Notes: a model not told the origin generated them from the sequence alone. Positions 1-6,412 are shown, counted from the first letter of the stretch. The stretch: DNA of 10,859 bases from Frankiaceae bacterium (GCA_030840515.1 JAVEEJ010000289.1:1-10859); one strand, 5' to 3'. Numbers and translations: made by a program.

Positions 1-187
1 TCTCGGCCTGCGGGCCCTTCTGGCCCTGCGTGACCTCGAACTCCACGCGCTGACCCTCGTCGAGGCTGCGGTAGCCCTCGGCCTGGATCGCACTGAAGTG
101 GACGAAGACGTCGGCACTGCCGCCGTCGGGCGTGATGAAGCCGAAGCCCTTCTCGCCGTTGAACCACTTGACGGTACCCTGGACCAT
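1..187 (-). CDS. cspA: Cold shock protein (CspA family), 3' end cut by window
   Basis: A small single-domain OB-fold protein that binds single-stranded RNA and DNA and acts as an RNA chaperone in the cytoplasm. The window shows 62 residues of a family usually about 67 long, so only the last few codons are missing. It begins MVQGTVKWFNGEKGFGFITP. RNP1 (KGFGFI) lies at residues 13-18 and RNP2 (VFVHF) at residues 27-31, with the nucleic-acid-binding aromatics W8, F15, F17, F28 and F31 in place. The ATG at 187 is preceded by a clear Shine-Dalgarno on the minus strand (GGAAGG, positions 199-194, spacing 6), which fixes the start. The upstream region holds a palindrome that may form part of a structured leader. 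The family call is firm. Whether it is cold-inducible or constitutive cannot be told, because actinobacteria carry several copies. Confidence 0.96.
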   Translation of the reverse strand, partial: MVQGTVKWFNGEKGFGFITPDGGSADVFVHFSAIQAEGYRSLDEGQRVEFEVTQGQKGPQAE

Positions 188-190
188 TTT

Positions 191-199
191 CTTCCTTCC
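191..199 (-). promoter_or_regulatory. Ribosome binding site of the cold shock gene
   Basis: On the minus strand the sequence reads GGAAGGAAG, with the GGAAGG core six bases before the ATG at 187. It is one of the strongest Shine-Dalgarno matches in the window, as expected for a highly translated small protein. Confidence 0.8.
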
Positions 200-237
200 G
201 GTCCATCTCCCCACGTTCGGGGGGCCGTCGCCGCGGT

Positions 238-256
238 GCCCTCCACTGTGGAGGGC
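238..256. repeat. Perfect 9-bp palindrome upstream of the cold shock gene
   Basis: GCCCTCCAC, one central T, then its exact reverse complement GTGGAGGGC. It lies 51 bases upstream of the cold shock start codon. If transcribed it would fold into a stem of 8 pairs with a 3-base loop. A weaker second hairpin (CCCC / GGGG, about 209-222) lies between it and the start codon. It could be a 5' leader structure of the csp mRNA, a transcription factor operator, or a terminator for something read from the right. No U-tract follows it on either strand. The rest of the gap (188-416) shows no convincing -35/-10 pair and no further gene. Confidence 0.55.
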
Positions 257-416
257 CTTACGCCCCGCGCTAAAGATCTCTGGGGCGTGTGCACGACCTC
301 GAGAACTGCGACTGCAGGGCACACCGTAGCGGATAAGCCCCCAACAGGGGAACGTGCGCGAGAAACCGCTGGTCAGGGCACGACTAGGTGCGTCGGCCAC
401 GGGGAAGGCCCCCCGC

Positions 417-674
417 ATGGCGGACACCCAGCTCACGACCCTGCAGCAGCGCTACGACGAGGCCACGGCGCGGTGCCAGGCGGCAGGTGAGGCCATCCGT
501 GGCCTGGGCTTCGAGCCCACGGGCGCGCTCCTGCCGGGGCAGCCCGCGCCGATGCTCACCGAGGCGCAGATCGCGGCGCTGGCCGAGCTGAGGGCGGCCG
601 ATGACGCCGCGATCGCCGCGCGGGAGGAGCTCTTCGCACATCTGCGTGAGCAGGCCGGCGACGCCCGCCGCTGA
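417..674 (+). CDS. Small hypothetical protein (85 aa)
   Basis: I do not recognise a family. The product is 85 residues, rich in Ala and Glu, with no membrane segment, no signal peptide and one cysteine (C20). Residues 1-30 and 47-80 look strongly helical, with heptad-like spacing of hydrophobics (LTTLQQRYDEA; IAALAELRAADDAAIAAREELFAHL). A Pro/Gly-rich linker (about 33-46, GFEPTGALLPGQPAP) joins them, which suggests a helical hairpin. I chose the ATG at 417 over an in-frame ATG at 354 because GGGGAAGG ends about 8 bases upstream and the extra 21 residues have no protein-like character. It ends 25 bases before the nif3-like start, which has its own promoter-like element, so co-transcription is uncertain. 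Codon use (G/C at third positions) supports a real gene. Confidence 0.72.
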   Translation: MADTQLTTLQQRYDEATARCQAAGEAIRGLGFEPTGALLPGQPAPMLTEAQIAALAELRAADDAAIAAREELFAHLREQAGDARR

Positions 675-687
675 GGTGACCCCGGGA

Positions 688-699
688 TAGGTTCGCCCG
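688..699 (+). promoter_or_regulatory. Leaderless promoter -10 element of the nif3-like operon
   Basis: TAGGTT at 688-693 matches the actinobacterial -10 pattern TANNNT. Exactly six bases (CGCCCG) separate it from the GTG at 700, so transcription starting at the usual distance would begin on the first base of the start codon. There is no Shine-Dalgarno before this GTG. Both facts together support a leaderless mRNA. No good -35 hexamer is visible, which is common for this promoter class. The same layout occurs at 4557-4571. Confidence 0.6.
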
Positions 700-1851
700 G
701 TGGTTCGTCTGGGCGAGTTGGTCGCCGCTGTTGACGCGGCCTACGACCCCACCTGGGCCGAGCCCTGGGACGCCGTCGGGCTGGTCTGCGGCGATCCCGA
801 CGCGGAGGTGTCGCGCGTCCTGCTGGCGGTCGACCCTGTAGCCGCTGTCGTCACCGAGGCACTCGACTGGGGGGCGCAGCTGCTGCTGACGCACCACCCG
901 CTCTACCTGCGCGCCACAACCTCCGTCGCCGCGACCTCGGCCAAGGGTCGGGTCGTCCACGACCTGATCCGCGGCGGCTGCGGGCTGCTCGTCGTGCACA
1001 CCAACGCGGACGTCGCGCGGCCTGGTGTCAGCGATGCGCTCGCAGACCGGCTCGGGATGAAGGACACCCAACCGCTGGCCGCGAGTACGACGACCCTCGA
1101 CAAGCTGGTCGTGTTCGTCCCGACCACTCACGCCGACCCACTGATCGACGCGCTGTCCGCCGCGGGAGCCGGTCGGCTCGGTGCCTACGAGCGCTGCGCC
1201 TGGACGGCCACGGGGATCGGCACCTTCACCCCACTGCCCGGCGCCGACCCAGCTGTCGGTGCGGTCGGCGAGCGGGCCTCGGTGGAGGAGACCCGGGTCG
1301 AGATGGTGCTGCAGCGAGCCGACCGGTCGAATGTGCTGCGCGCGATGCGCGCCGCGCACCCCTACGAGGAGCCCGCCTACGACGTGCTGGAGCTCGCCGC
1401 GCTCCCAGGCGACCGCGGCCTCGGCCGGGTCGGTGACCTGGTTGAACCGCTGCCGCTCAACGAGCTGCGACGCCGGCTCAGCAAGTCGCTGCCCGCGACG
1501 GCGGGTGGCATCAGGTCGGCCGGCGACCGCTTCCAGGTGATCACGCGGATGGCGGTGTGCGGCGGCAGCGGCGGGGAGCTGGCGGGCGCTGCTGCGGCCG
1601 CGGGGGCGCAGGCCTTCCTCACCGCCGACCTGCGTCACCACACGGCCTCAGAAGCCCTGGCCGACCACGGCATCGCGCTCATCGACGTCGCGCACTGGGC
1701 AACGGAGCAGCCATGGTTGGCGCACGCCGCGCGCGTGATCACCGATGCGTTCGGCACTACGGTGGAGGCGAAGGTCTCCACCCTGGTCACGGATCCGTGG
1801 ACCTATCGCGCCGAACCCGTCAGCTGGAAGATCAGCACGCCCGATGCCTGA
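700..1851 (+). CDS. Nif3-like dinuclear metal centre protein (YbgI/NIF3 family)
   Basis: A Nif3/YqfO-type protein of 383 residues, close to the roughly 370-residue three-part form (family domain split by a PII/CutA-like insert). Members bind two metal ions and assemble as hexamers; the reaction in bacteria is not settled, although GTP cyclohydrolase I type 2 is a frequent database label. Metal-ligand motifs are visible: THHP (residues 64-67), HTNAD (100-104), TADLRHH (308-314) and DVAHWATE (329-336, supplying H332 and E336). The inserted domain covers about residues 135-240 and has the typical AAHPYEEPAYDV signature (218-229). The GTG at 700 is chosen because it opens the conserved N-terminus (LGELVAAVDAAYDPTWAE) and sits at the right distance from a -10 element. 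The gene lies 13 bases before the zinc-ribbon gene, as in M. tuberculosis Rv2230c-Rv2229c. Confidence 0.95.
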   Translation: MVRLGELVAAVDAAYDPTWAEPWDAVGLVCGDPDAEVSRVLLAVDPVAAVVTEALDWGAQLLLTHHPLYLRATTSVAATSAKGRVVHDLIRGGCGLLVVHTNADVARPGVSDALADRLGMKDTQPLAASTTTLDKLVVFVPTTHADPLIDALSAAGAGRLGAYERCAWTATGIGTFTPLPGADPAVGAVGERASVEETRVEMVLQRADRSNVLRAMRAAHPYEEPAYDVLELAALPGDRGLGRVGDLVEPLPLNELRRRLSKSLPATAGGIRSAGDRFQVITRMAVCGGSGGELAGAAAAAGAQAFLTADLRHHTASEALADHGIALIDVAHWATEQPWLAHAARVITDAFGTTVEAKVSTLVTDPWTYRAEPVSWKISTPDA

Positions 1852-1853
1852 GT

Positions 1854-1860
1854 AGAAGGA
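1854..1860 (+). promoter_or_regulatory. Ribosome binding site of the zinc-ribbon gene
   Basis: AGAAGGA begins just after the nif3-like stop codon and ends four bases before the GTG at 1865. It supports that start and points to translation from a shared mRNA, in contrast with the leaderless upstream gene. Confidence 0.65.
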
Positions 1861-1864
1861 CCAC

Positions 1865-2608
1865 GTGAACGCTGCACCTGACGCACAACTCCGACTGCTC
1901 GACCTCCAGGCCCTCGACGCCACCATCGACCGGCTTGCGCACCGGCGGCGCACCCTGCCTGAGCACGCGGAGGTAAGCCGGCTGAGCGAGCGAGCCGCCG
2001 AGCTCCGCACCGCCGTGGTGCTCGCGGAGACCGAGGAAGGCGATATCGCCCGGGAGCAGACCAAGGCGGAAGGCGACGTGGAGCAGGTGCGCTCCCGCGC
2101 CGCCCGGGACCAGCAGCGCCTCGACGCCGGCACCGTCGGCTCAGCGAAGGAGCTCGAGTCGCTCCAGCACGAGATCGGCTCGCTGGCCAAGCGTCAGTCG
2201 GATCTGGAAGACGCGGTGCTCGAGGTGATGGAGCGGCGTGAGGCGGTGCAGTCGGAGCTGGAGGCCACCCGCCGCGAGCTCGCGGTCATCGAGGGCGAGC
2301 TCACCGAGGCGCAGCGGCGACGGGACGAGCAGGTGTCGCAGATCGACGGGGAGGCCGCCGCTGCGACGGCTGACCGCGCCCGGCTTGCGCCCGATGTGGA
2401 CCCGCCGCTGCTTGCGCTCTACGACAAGATCCGCGCGTCGTCCGACGGCGTGGGAGCAGCGGCACTGCAGCGCGGCCGGTGCGAGGGCTGCCACCTGCAG
2501 CTCACGAACGCCGACCTCAACGCGCTCCGAGCCGCCCCCGAGGACGAGGTGGTGCGCTGCGAGGAGTGCCGGCGCATCCTGGTGCGCACGCCCGAGTCAG
2601 GGCTGTGA
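1865..2608 (+). CDS. C4-type zinc-ribbon, coiled-coil protein
   Basis: A 247-residue protein related to M. tuberculosis Rv2229c and the wider CT398-like group. Residues about 10-180 form a long charged antiparallel coiled coil, seen as heptad-like Leu/Ala spacing in a stretch very rich in Glu, Arg and Gln. The C-terminal domain is a four-cysteine zinc ribbon with two CxxC knuckles: CEGC (C206, C209) and CEEC (C232, C235). The function is not established; the shape suggests a scaffold or nucleic-acid-binding adaptor. It lies between the nif3-like gene and rnhC, and its last bases GTGA form both its own stop and the rnhC start, so the two are translationally coupled. The conserved link to an RNase H gene hints at a role with RNA or RNA/DNA hybrids, which is inference only. 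Start at the GTG with an upstream AAGGA. Confidence 0.93.
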   Translation: MNAAPDAQLRLLDLQALDATIDRLAHRRRTLPEHAEVSRLSERAAELRTAVVLAETEEGDIAREQTKAEGDVEQVRSRAARDQQRLDAGTVGSAKELESLQHEIGSLAKRQSDLEDAVLEVMERREAVQSELEATRRELAVIEGELTEAQRRRDEQVSQIDGEAAAATADRARLAPDVDPPLLALYDKIRASSDGVGAAALQRGRCEGCHLQLTNADLNALRAAPEDEVVRCEECRRILVRTPESGL

Positions 2609-3732
2609 GCCGCCGGCTCGTCATCGAGGCTGACGGCGGCTCGCGGGGCAACCCGGGTCCGGCCGGCTATGGCGCCGCGGTCCGCGACGCTGACACCGGC
2701 GAGATCCTCGCGGAGGTCGCGGCGGCGATCGGGATCGCGACCAACAACGTGGCCGAGTACGGCGGGCTCATCGCGGGCCTGCGCGCGGCCGCTGAGCTCG
2801 ACGCGGGAGCCGAGCTGACGGTGCGCATGGACTCCAAGCTCGTCGTCGAGCAGATGAGCGGCCGCTGGCAGGTGAAGCACGAGACGCTGCGGCCGCTCGC
2901 TCGCGAAGCGGCGTCGCTGGTCCGCAGGTTCCCTCAGGTGAGCTTCGGCTGGATTCCGCGGGAGCAGAACCGCATCGCCGACCGGCTCGCCAACGAGGCC
3001 ATGGACGACGCCGCTGCAGGCCGCGAGTGGGTGCGCCGCGAGCAGCGCCCGACAGTCCCGCAGCCGGAGGGCGAGGGGACAACCAACCGGCTCTCCGGCT
3101 GGATGGACGCGCCGACGCCGCCCACGACGACCTTCCTGCTGCGACACGGGCAGACCGCGCACAACATCGACCGGCGTTTCAGCGGCGGCAACGACAACCC
3201 GCTGACCGACCTCGGTCGTGAGCAGGCAGCCGCCGCCGCTCGCCGGCTCGCCGTACTCGCTCGCATCGAAGTCGTCGTCGCCTCGCCGCTGACCAGGGCT
3301 CGAGAGACCGCGCAGATCGTGGCCGCGGCGCTGGGCCTCCCTGTCGAGACAGAGGACGGGCTGCGCGAGACCGACTTCGGCCAGTGGGAAGGCCACACGT
3401 TCACCGAGGTCAAGGAGCGCTGGCCGGCCGAGCTCGCCGACTGGCTGGCCGACCCCGCGACGGCCCCGCCTGACGGTGAGTCGTTCGCCGCGACCGAGCG
3501 GCGCGTGCGCAAGGCGCGTGACGCGGTCCTGACCCGCCACCACGGAAAGGTGGCCCTGCTCGTCTCGCACGTGACGCCGATCAAGACCCTCGCGCGGCTG
3601 GCTGTGCAGGCGCCGCCGGCCGCGCTCTATCGCCTGCACGTCGACTCCGCGTCGTTGACTGAGATCGACTGGCATGCCGACGGACCGGCCGTGCTGCGGC
3701 GCTTCAACGACACCGCGCATCTCGAGAGCTAG
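2605..3732 (+). CDS. rnhC: Bifunctional RNase H / histidine phosphatase (RnhC type)
   Basis: A 375-residue fusion of an RNase HI-type domain (about 1-138), a linker of about 35 residues and a histidine (acid) phosphatase domain (about 175-375). It is the arrangement of M. tuberculosis Rv2228c and mycobacterial RnhC, whose phosphatase half resembles alpha-ribazole phosphatase CobC. RNase H acidic residues are in place: D10 (EADGGSRGNPGP), E51 (NNVAEYGG), D76 (MDSKLVV) and D126 (NRIADRLAN). The phosphatase has the phospho-accepting LLRHGQT (H181), the SPLTRARET segment (227-235), acidic E255 within LRETDFGQWEG, and the second catalytic His in VSHVTPIK (H322). Both halves should therefore be active. 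It degrades the RNA of RNA/DNA hybrids; the physiological phosphatase substrate may be a B12 precursor. Its GTG start overlaps the upstream stop by four bases. The TAG stop lies in a small tandem repeat. Confidence 0.95.
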   Translation: MSRRLVIEADGGSRGNPGPAGYGAAVRDADTGEILAEVAAAIGIATNNVAEYGGLIAGLRAAAELDAGAELTVRMDSKLVVEQMSGRWQVKHETLRPLAREAASLVRRFPQVSFGWIPREQNRIADRLANEAMDDAAAGREWVRREQRPTVPQPEGEGTTNRLSGWMDAPTPPTTTFLLRHGQTAHNIDRRFSGGNDNPLTDLGREQAAAAARRLAVLARIEVVVASPLTRARETAQIVAAALGLPVETEDGLRETDFGQWEGHTFTEVKERWPAELADWLADPATAPPDGESFAATERRVRKARDAVLTRHHGKVALLVSHVTPIKTLARLAVQAPPAALYRLHVDSASLTEIDWHADGPAVLRRFNDTAHLES

Positions 3733-3766
3733 AGCAGCACCTGGAGGGCTAGAGCAGCACCTCGAG
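3721..3766. repeat. 20-bp tandem duplication at the rnhC/yaaA convergent ends
   Basis: Copy 1 (3721-3740) CTCGAGAGCTAGAGCAGCAC and copy 2 (3741-3760) CTGGAGGGCTAGAGCAGCAC match at 18 of 20 bases. They are followed by a partial third copy CTCGAG (3761-3766). Copy 1 carries the TAG stop of rnhC. Copy 2 carries, on the other strand, the TAG stop of yaaA (CTA at 3749-3751). No hairpin with a U-tract is seen between the two genes. Confidence 0.85.
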
Positions 3767-4501
3767 CCGCCACGACAGGCCCGCGCGATCAAGGCGGACG
3801 TCGAAAGCGGGTGCGAGTACGTCGACGAGCTGGTCGGGACGGCGGAGCCGCTCGCCGGCGATAGACAGCTGGCGTGCGACGAGGCCTCGCGTGTACTTGG
3901 CGTCGTGTGAGGCGACCACACCTTCACGCCGGACGTGCACCGCAACTGTCCTTGCGGCGAGCGGACCTCTCGGTCGCCAGGTCGCCGCGTAGTCGTTGGA
4001 GCGCAGGTCGACCACCAGGTCGCGTCCCGCGGCCTCGACGAGGAGGCTGCCCAGCTGCTCGCGCCAGAACGACGTCAGGGCGCCGATGCCGGGCAGCCGG
4101 GTGCAGATCCCGAGACGGTAGGGCGGGATCCGGTCGTTCAGTCGCACCGTCCCGAAGAGCGAGGACACGATGACGAGGTTGCGGTTGGCCCACCGCCGCG
4201 CTGCGGTGTCCAGGCTGGCGAGATCGAGACCGTCGTACAGCACACCCGTGTAGAGGTCGGCGGCCTTGAGGGTGGGCGCACTGCGCAGCTTGGTGTCCCG
4301 CTCGACCTCGTCGTCCATCCGCTCCGAGAGCGCGAGCCGTTCGCGGGCGAGTCGCCGGTCGCCGCTCGCCAGCTCGATCAGGGCGTCCACCAGGCGCTCG
4401 CGGGCCGGGGTCAGCTCCGGCCAGGACAGCGTCTGAAGGTCGAGCGGCTTGCCCCGACGCGCGCTCGTCTTGCCCTCCGAAGGCGGCAGCAGGACCAGCA
4501 C
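3749..4501 (-). CDS. yaaA: YaaA family peroxide-stress protein (DUF328)
   Basis: A 250-residue cytoplasmic protein of the YaaA/DUF328 family. In E. coli, YaaA is induced by OxyR and lowers free intracellular iron during hydrogen peroxide stress, limiting DNA damage; it has DNA-binding ability. Family landmarks are all present: LLPPSEGK at the N-terminus (residues 4-11), LYTGVLYDGL (83-92), SSLFGTVRLNDRIPPYRL (113-130), SFWREQL (144-150), DLRSNDYAATW (165-175) and the C-terminal SHDAKYTRGLVARQL (198-212). Length is normal. The GTG at 4501 opens the conserved LVLLPPSEGK, so it cannot be placed much further downstream. No Shine-Dalgarno precedes it, and a TAGGCT element ends eight bases upstream, so a leaderless or nearly leaderless transcript is likely. 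It converges with rnhC and diverges from the RNB gene. Regulation by peroxide cannot be seen directly here. Confidence 0.95.
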   Translation of the reverse strand: MLVLLPPSEGKTSARRGKPLDLQTLSWPELTPARERLVDALIELASGDRRLARERLALSERMDDEVERDTKLRSAPTLKAADLYTGVLYDGLDLASLDTAARRWANRNLVIVSSLFGTVRLNDRIPPYRLGICTRLPGIGALTSFWREQLGSLLVEAAGRDLVVDLRSNDYAATWRPRGPLAARTVAVHVRREGVVASHDAKYTRGLVARQLSIAGERLRRPDQLVDVLAPAFDVRLDRAGLSWRLEVLL

Positions 4502-4509
4502 GGAGCGCG

Positions 4510-4515
4510 AGCCTA
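4510..4515 (-). promoter_or_regulatory. Predicted -10 element of yaaA
   Basis: On the minus strand TAGGCT (4515 down to 4510) fits TANNNT. Eight bases lie between it and the GTG at 4501, so initiation at the usual distance gives a leader of about 0-2 bases. No Shine-Dalgarno is present before the GTG. Confidence 0.5.
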
Positions 4516-4556
4516 GGGGAGGGCACCGGGAGCAGGCGGACAGAAGACCACCCGCT

Positions 4557-4562
4557 TAGGCT
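4557..4562 (+). promoter_or_regulatory. Predicted -10 element of the RNB gene (leaderless)
   Basis: TAGGCT fits TANNNT and is followed by exactly six bases (CGCGCG) before the GTG at 4569, the same geometry as at 688-702. No Shine-Dalgarno is seen before the GTG. A -35 hexamer is not evident at the usual 17-base distance. Confidence 0.6.
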
Positions 4563-4568
4563 CGCGCG

Positions 4569-5996
4569 GTGCCCCTGCGCCCGCCGCTTCACCTCAGCCC
4601 GCTCGACCAGCAGCTCAGTGCGGGATTCGCGGCTGTGCGTGCTGAGCTCGGCGTGCCGGCGGGTTACCCCGAGCCGGCCTTGCGCGAGGCGCGCGAGGCG
4701 GCAGCGCGTGATGTCTCAGCCGGGAGGCTCGACGCGCGCGACCTCGAGTTCGTCACGATCGACCCACCGGGCTCGATGGACCTCGACCAGGCGTTGCACA
4801 TCGAGCGGAGGGGGAGCGGCTACCGGGTGCACTACGCGATCGCCGACCTCCCGGCGTTCGTTCAACCCGGCGGTGCGCTCGACGCCGAGACCCATGCGCG
4901 TGGCGAGACCTACTACGCACCCGATGGCACCCAACCCCTGCACCCCCGCGAGCTCTCAGAGGGGGCCGCGAGTTTGCTCCCGGAGGTGGATCGCCCAGCG
5001 CAGCTCTGGCAGCTGGACCTCGACAGCTCCGGCGAGCTGGAGCGCACCGAGGTCAGACGGGCGATGGTCCGCAGCCGGGCCCGGCTGGACTACGCAGGCG
5101 TGCAGCGGCAGCTCGACTCGGGAGCTGCCAGTGAGGCCCTGTTGCTGCTCTCGGAGGTGGGCAAGCTGCGGCAGGAGCGCGCGACCGCACGCGGGGCTGT
5201 GACGCTCAACCTCCCCGAGCAGCTCGTGGAACGCGGTCCTGACGGCTCCTACGAGCTCACCTACCGCGCCGCACTTGCCGTGGAGGGATGGAATGCCGAG
5301 ATCTCGCTGCTCACCGGGATCGCGGCGGCCCGGTTGATGATCGAGGCCAAGGTCGGCCTGCTCCGCACCCTGCCCAAGCCCTCGCAGCAGTCAGTGGCGA
5401 GCTATCGGCGCAGCGCGCTCGCGTTGGGTGTCGCATGGCCCGAAGGCATGTCCTACGGCGCGTTCGTGACCAGCCTCAACCCCGAGGTGCCCTCCCACGC
5501 CGCTCTCGTCCGGCTCGCGACCATGCTCGTCCGAGGCGCCGGCTACGTGGCCTTCGACGGGACGGTCCCCGACGACGCCGAGCACTCAGCCGTGGCGTCG
5601 CCGTACTCGCACGTCACTGCTCCGCTCCGACGTCTCGTCGACCGCTACACCGGAGCCACGTGCGTGGCGCTCTGTGCGGGTGAGCCGGTGCCGCCGTGGG
5701 TCCGCGCCGCCCTTCCCCTGCTTCCGGAGGAGATGGCGAGCGCGGATCACCGGGCGCACGCCCTCGACCGCGCTGTCATCGACGTCGCCGAGGCCGTGAT
5801 GCTGGCGCCTCGGGTGGGGGAGGAGTTCGACGCCGTCGTTGTCGAGGCCGACGCGGGCCGCGGTGAAGTGCAGCTGCGCAACCCTGCCGTGCGCGCGCGA
5901 TGCGACGGCCAGGCGCTGCCGCTCGGCCGCGAGGTGAAGGTTCGCCTGGTGGTGGCGGACCCGGCCACTCGGGCGCTCCGCTTCGCGTTGGTGTGA
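4569..5996 (+). CDS. RNB-domain exoribonuclease (RNase II/R family)
   Basis: A 475-residue compact member of the RNase II superfamily, which degrades single-stranded RNA 3' to 5'. The RNB catalytic domain spans about residues 57-385. The active-site loop reads IDPPGSMDLDQAL (64-76), giving D65, D71 and D73 at positions equivalent to E. coli RNase II D201, D207 and D209. The fourth position (D210 equivalent) is Gln74. The later signature YSHVTAPLRRLVDRY (346-360) matches the family Y-H-T-P-RR-D pattern. The protein is shorter than E. coli RNase II/R: there is no room for two N-terminal cold-shock domains, only about 55 leading residues, and the C-terminal 65 residues (about 410-475) could be a small OB/S1-like fold. 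From memory, the MDLDQ form is common in actinobacterial members, so this is probably a subfamily trait. rnpB follows 21 bases after the stop. Confidence 0.93.
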   Translation: MPLRPPLHLSPLDQQLSAGFAAVRAELGVPAGYPEPALREAREAAARDVSAGRLDARDLEFVTIDPPGSMDLDQALHIERRGSGYRVHYAIADLPAFVQPGGALDAETHARGETYYAPDGTQPLHPRELSEGAASLLPEVDRPAQLWQLDLDSSGELERTEVRRAMVRSRARLDYAGVQRQLDSGAASEALLLLSEVGKLRQERATARGAVTLNLPEQLVERGPDGSYELTYRAALAVEGWNAEISLLTGIAAARLMIEAKVGLLRTLPKPSQQSVASYRRSALALGVAWPEGMSYGAFVTSLNPEVPSHAALVRLATMLVRGAGYVAFDGTVPDDAEHSAVASPYSHVTAPLRRLVDRYTGATCVALCAGEPVPPWVRAALPLLPEEMASADHRAHALDRAVIDVAEAVMLAPRVGEEFDAVVVEADAGRGEVQLRNPAVRARCDGQALPLGREVKVRLVVADPATRALRFALV

Positions 5997-6004
5997 TCCG
6001 CCGC

Positions 6005-6010
6005 TAGCCT
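6005..6010 (+). promoter_or_regulatory. rnpB: Predicted -10 element of rnpB
   Basis: TAGCCT fits TANNNT and lies nine bases after the RNB stop codon. Initiation about seven bases downstream would put the RNA 5' end near 6017, just at the base of the P1 helix (6018). Only a weak -35-like TTCGCG is seen 17 bases upstream, inside the end of the RNB gene. Confidence 0.55.
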
Positions 6011-6016
6011 GTGAGG

Positions 6017-6412
6017 TGCGGCGGAGGAGCCGTCCGGACGGCCGCGTCAGCCCGCTGTGCTCCGGCACGGAGGTGCTGCCGAGGAAAGTCCGGACTCCAC
6101 AGGGCAGGGTGGTCGGCAACACCGACCCGGGGTGACCCGCGGGACAGTGCCACAGAGAACAGACCGCCTCGGCGCTCGCGTCGAGGCAAGGGTGAAACGG
6201 TGGTGTAAGAGACCACCGCGCCGCTGGTGACAGCGGTGGCACGGCAAACCCCACCCGGAGCAAGGTCAGACAGGGAGCGTTCGAGGGCGGCCCGCCCGAG
6301 CTCCCGGGTAGACCGCTAGAGGGCGTCGGCAACGGCGTCCCGAGATGGATGGCCGTCCGGTCGCGCAAGCGACCGACAGGATCCGGCTTACAGGGCGACT
6401 CCTCCGCCGCCC
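6017..6412 (+). ncRNA. rnpB: RNase P RNA, bacterial type A
   Basis: The catalytic RNA of RNase P, which removes the 5' leader of pre-tRNAs together with protein RnpA. The 5' conserved core is present (GAGGAAAGTCCGGACTCC, 6081-6098), followed by ACAGAGAACAGACCGCC (about 6151-6167) and AGGGTGAAACGGTGGTGTAA (6189-6208). The 3' core has AGATGGATGGCCG (about 6342-6354) and ACAGGATCCGGCTTACAG (about 6376-6393). The ends pair in a perfect 12-bp P1 helix: GCGGCGGAGGAG (6018-6029) with CTCCTCCGCCGC (6399-6410). Length, about 396 nt, is normal for type A actinobacterial RNAs. Ends are set by the -10 element and P1, so each may be off by a few bases. Open reading frames crossing this stretch are not genes. 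Confidence 0.97.

Larger units (their letters stand above)
4505..4567. repeat. 11-bp exact inverted repeat in the yaaA/RNB divergent gap
   Basis: GCGCGAGCCTA at 4505-4515 is the exact reverse complement of TAGGCTCGCGC at 4557-4567; the arms are separated by 41 bases. Read outward, each arm gives TAGGCT followed by CGCGC and then a GTG start (RNB at 4569, yaaA at 4501). The arms therefore coincide with the two predicted -10 elements and early start regions. Confidence 0.8.

Noticed and set aside
349..374. ECF-type promoter (GGAAC, 17 bases, GGTC) before the 85-residue gene
   Set aside because: The -35 side fits, but the -10 side lacks the usual GTT or GTC context, and one match of this quality is expected by chance in GC-rich DNA.
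556..1641. 361-codon open frame on the minus strand opposite the nif3-like gene
   Set aside because: Its composition is typical of antisense GC-rich sequence, while the plus strand shows conserved Nif3 metal-binding motifs.
2419..3945. 508-codon open frame on the minus strand opposite rnhC
   Set aside because: No recognisable motif. The plus strand here carries the zinc ribbon end, all RNase H catalytic residues and the RHG phosphatase motif.
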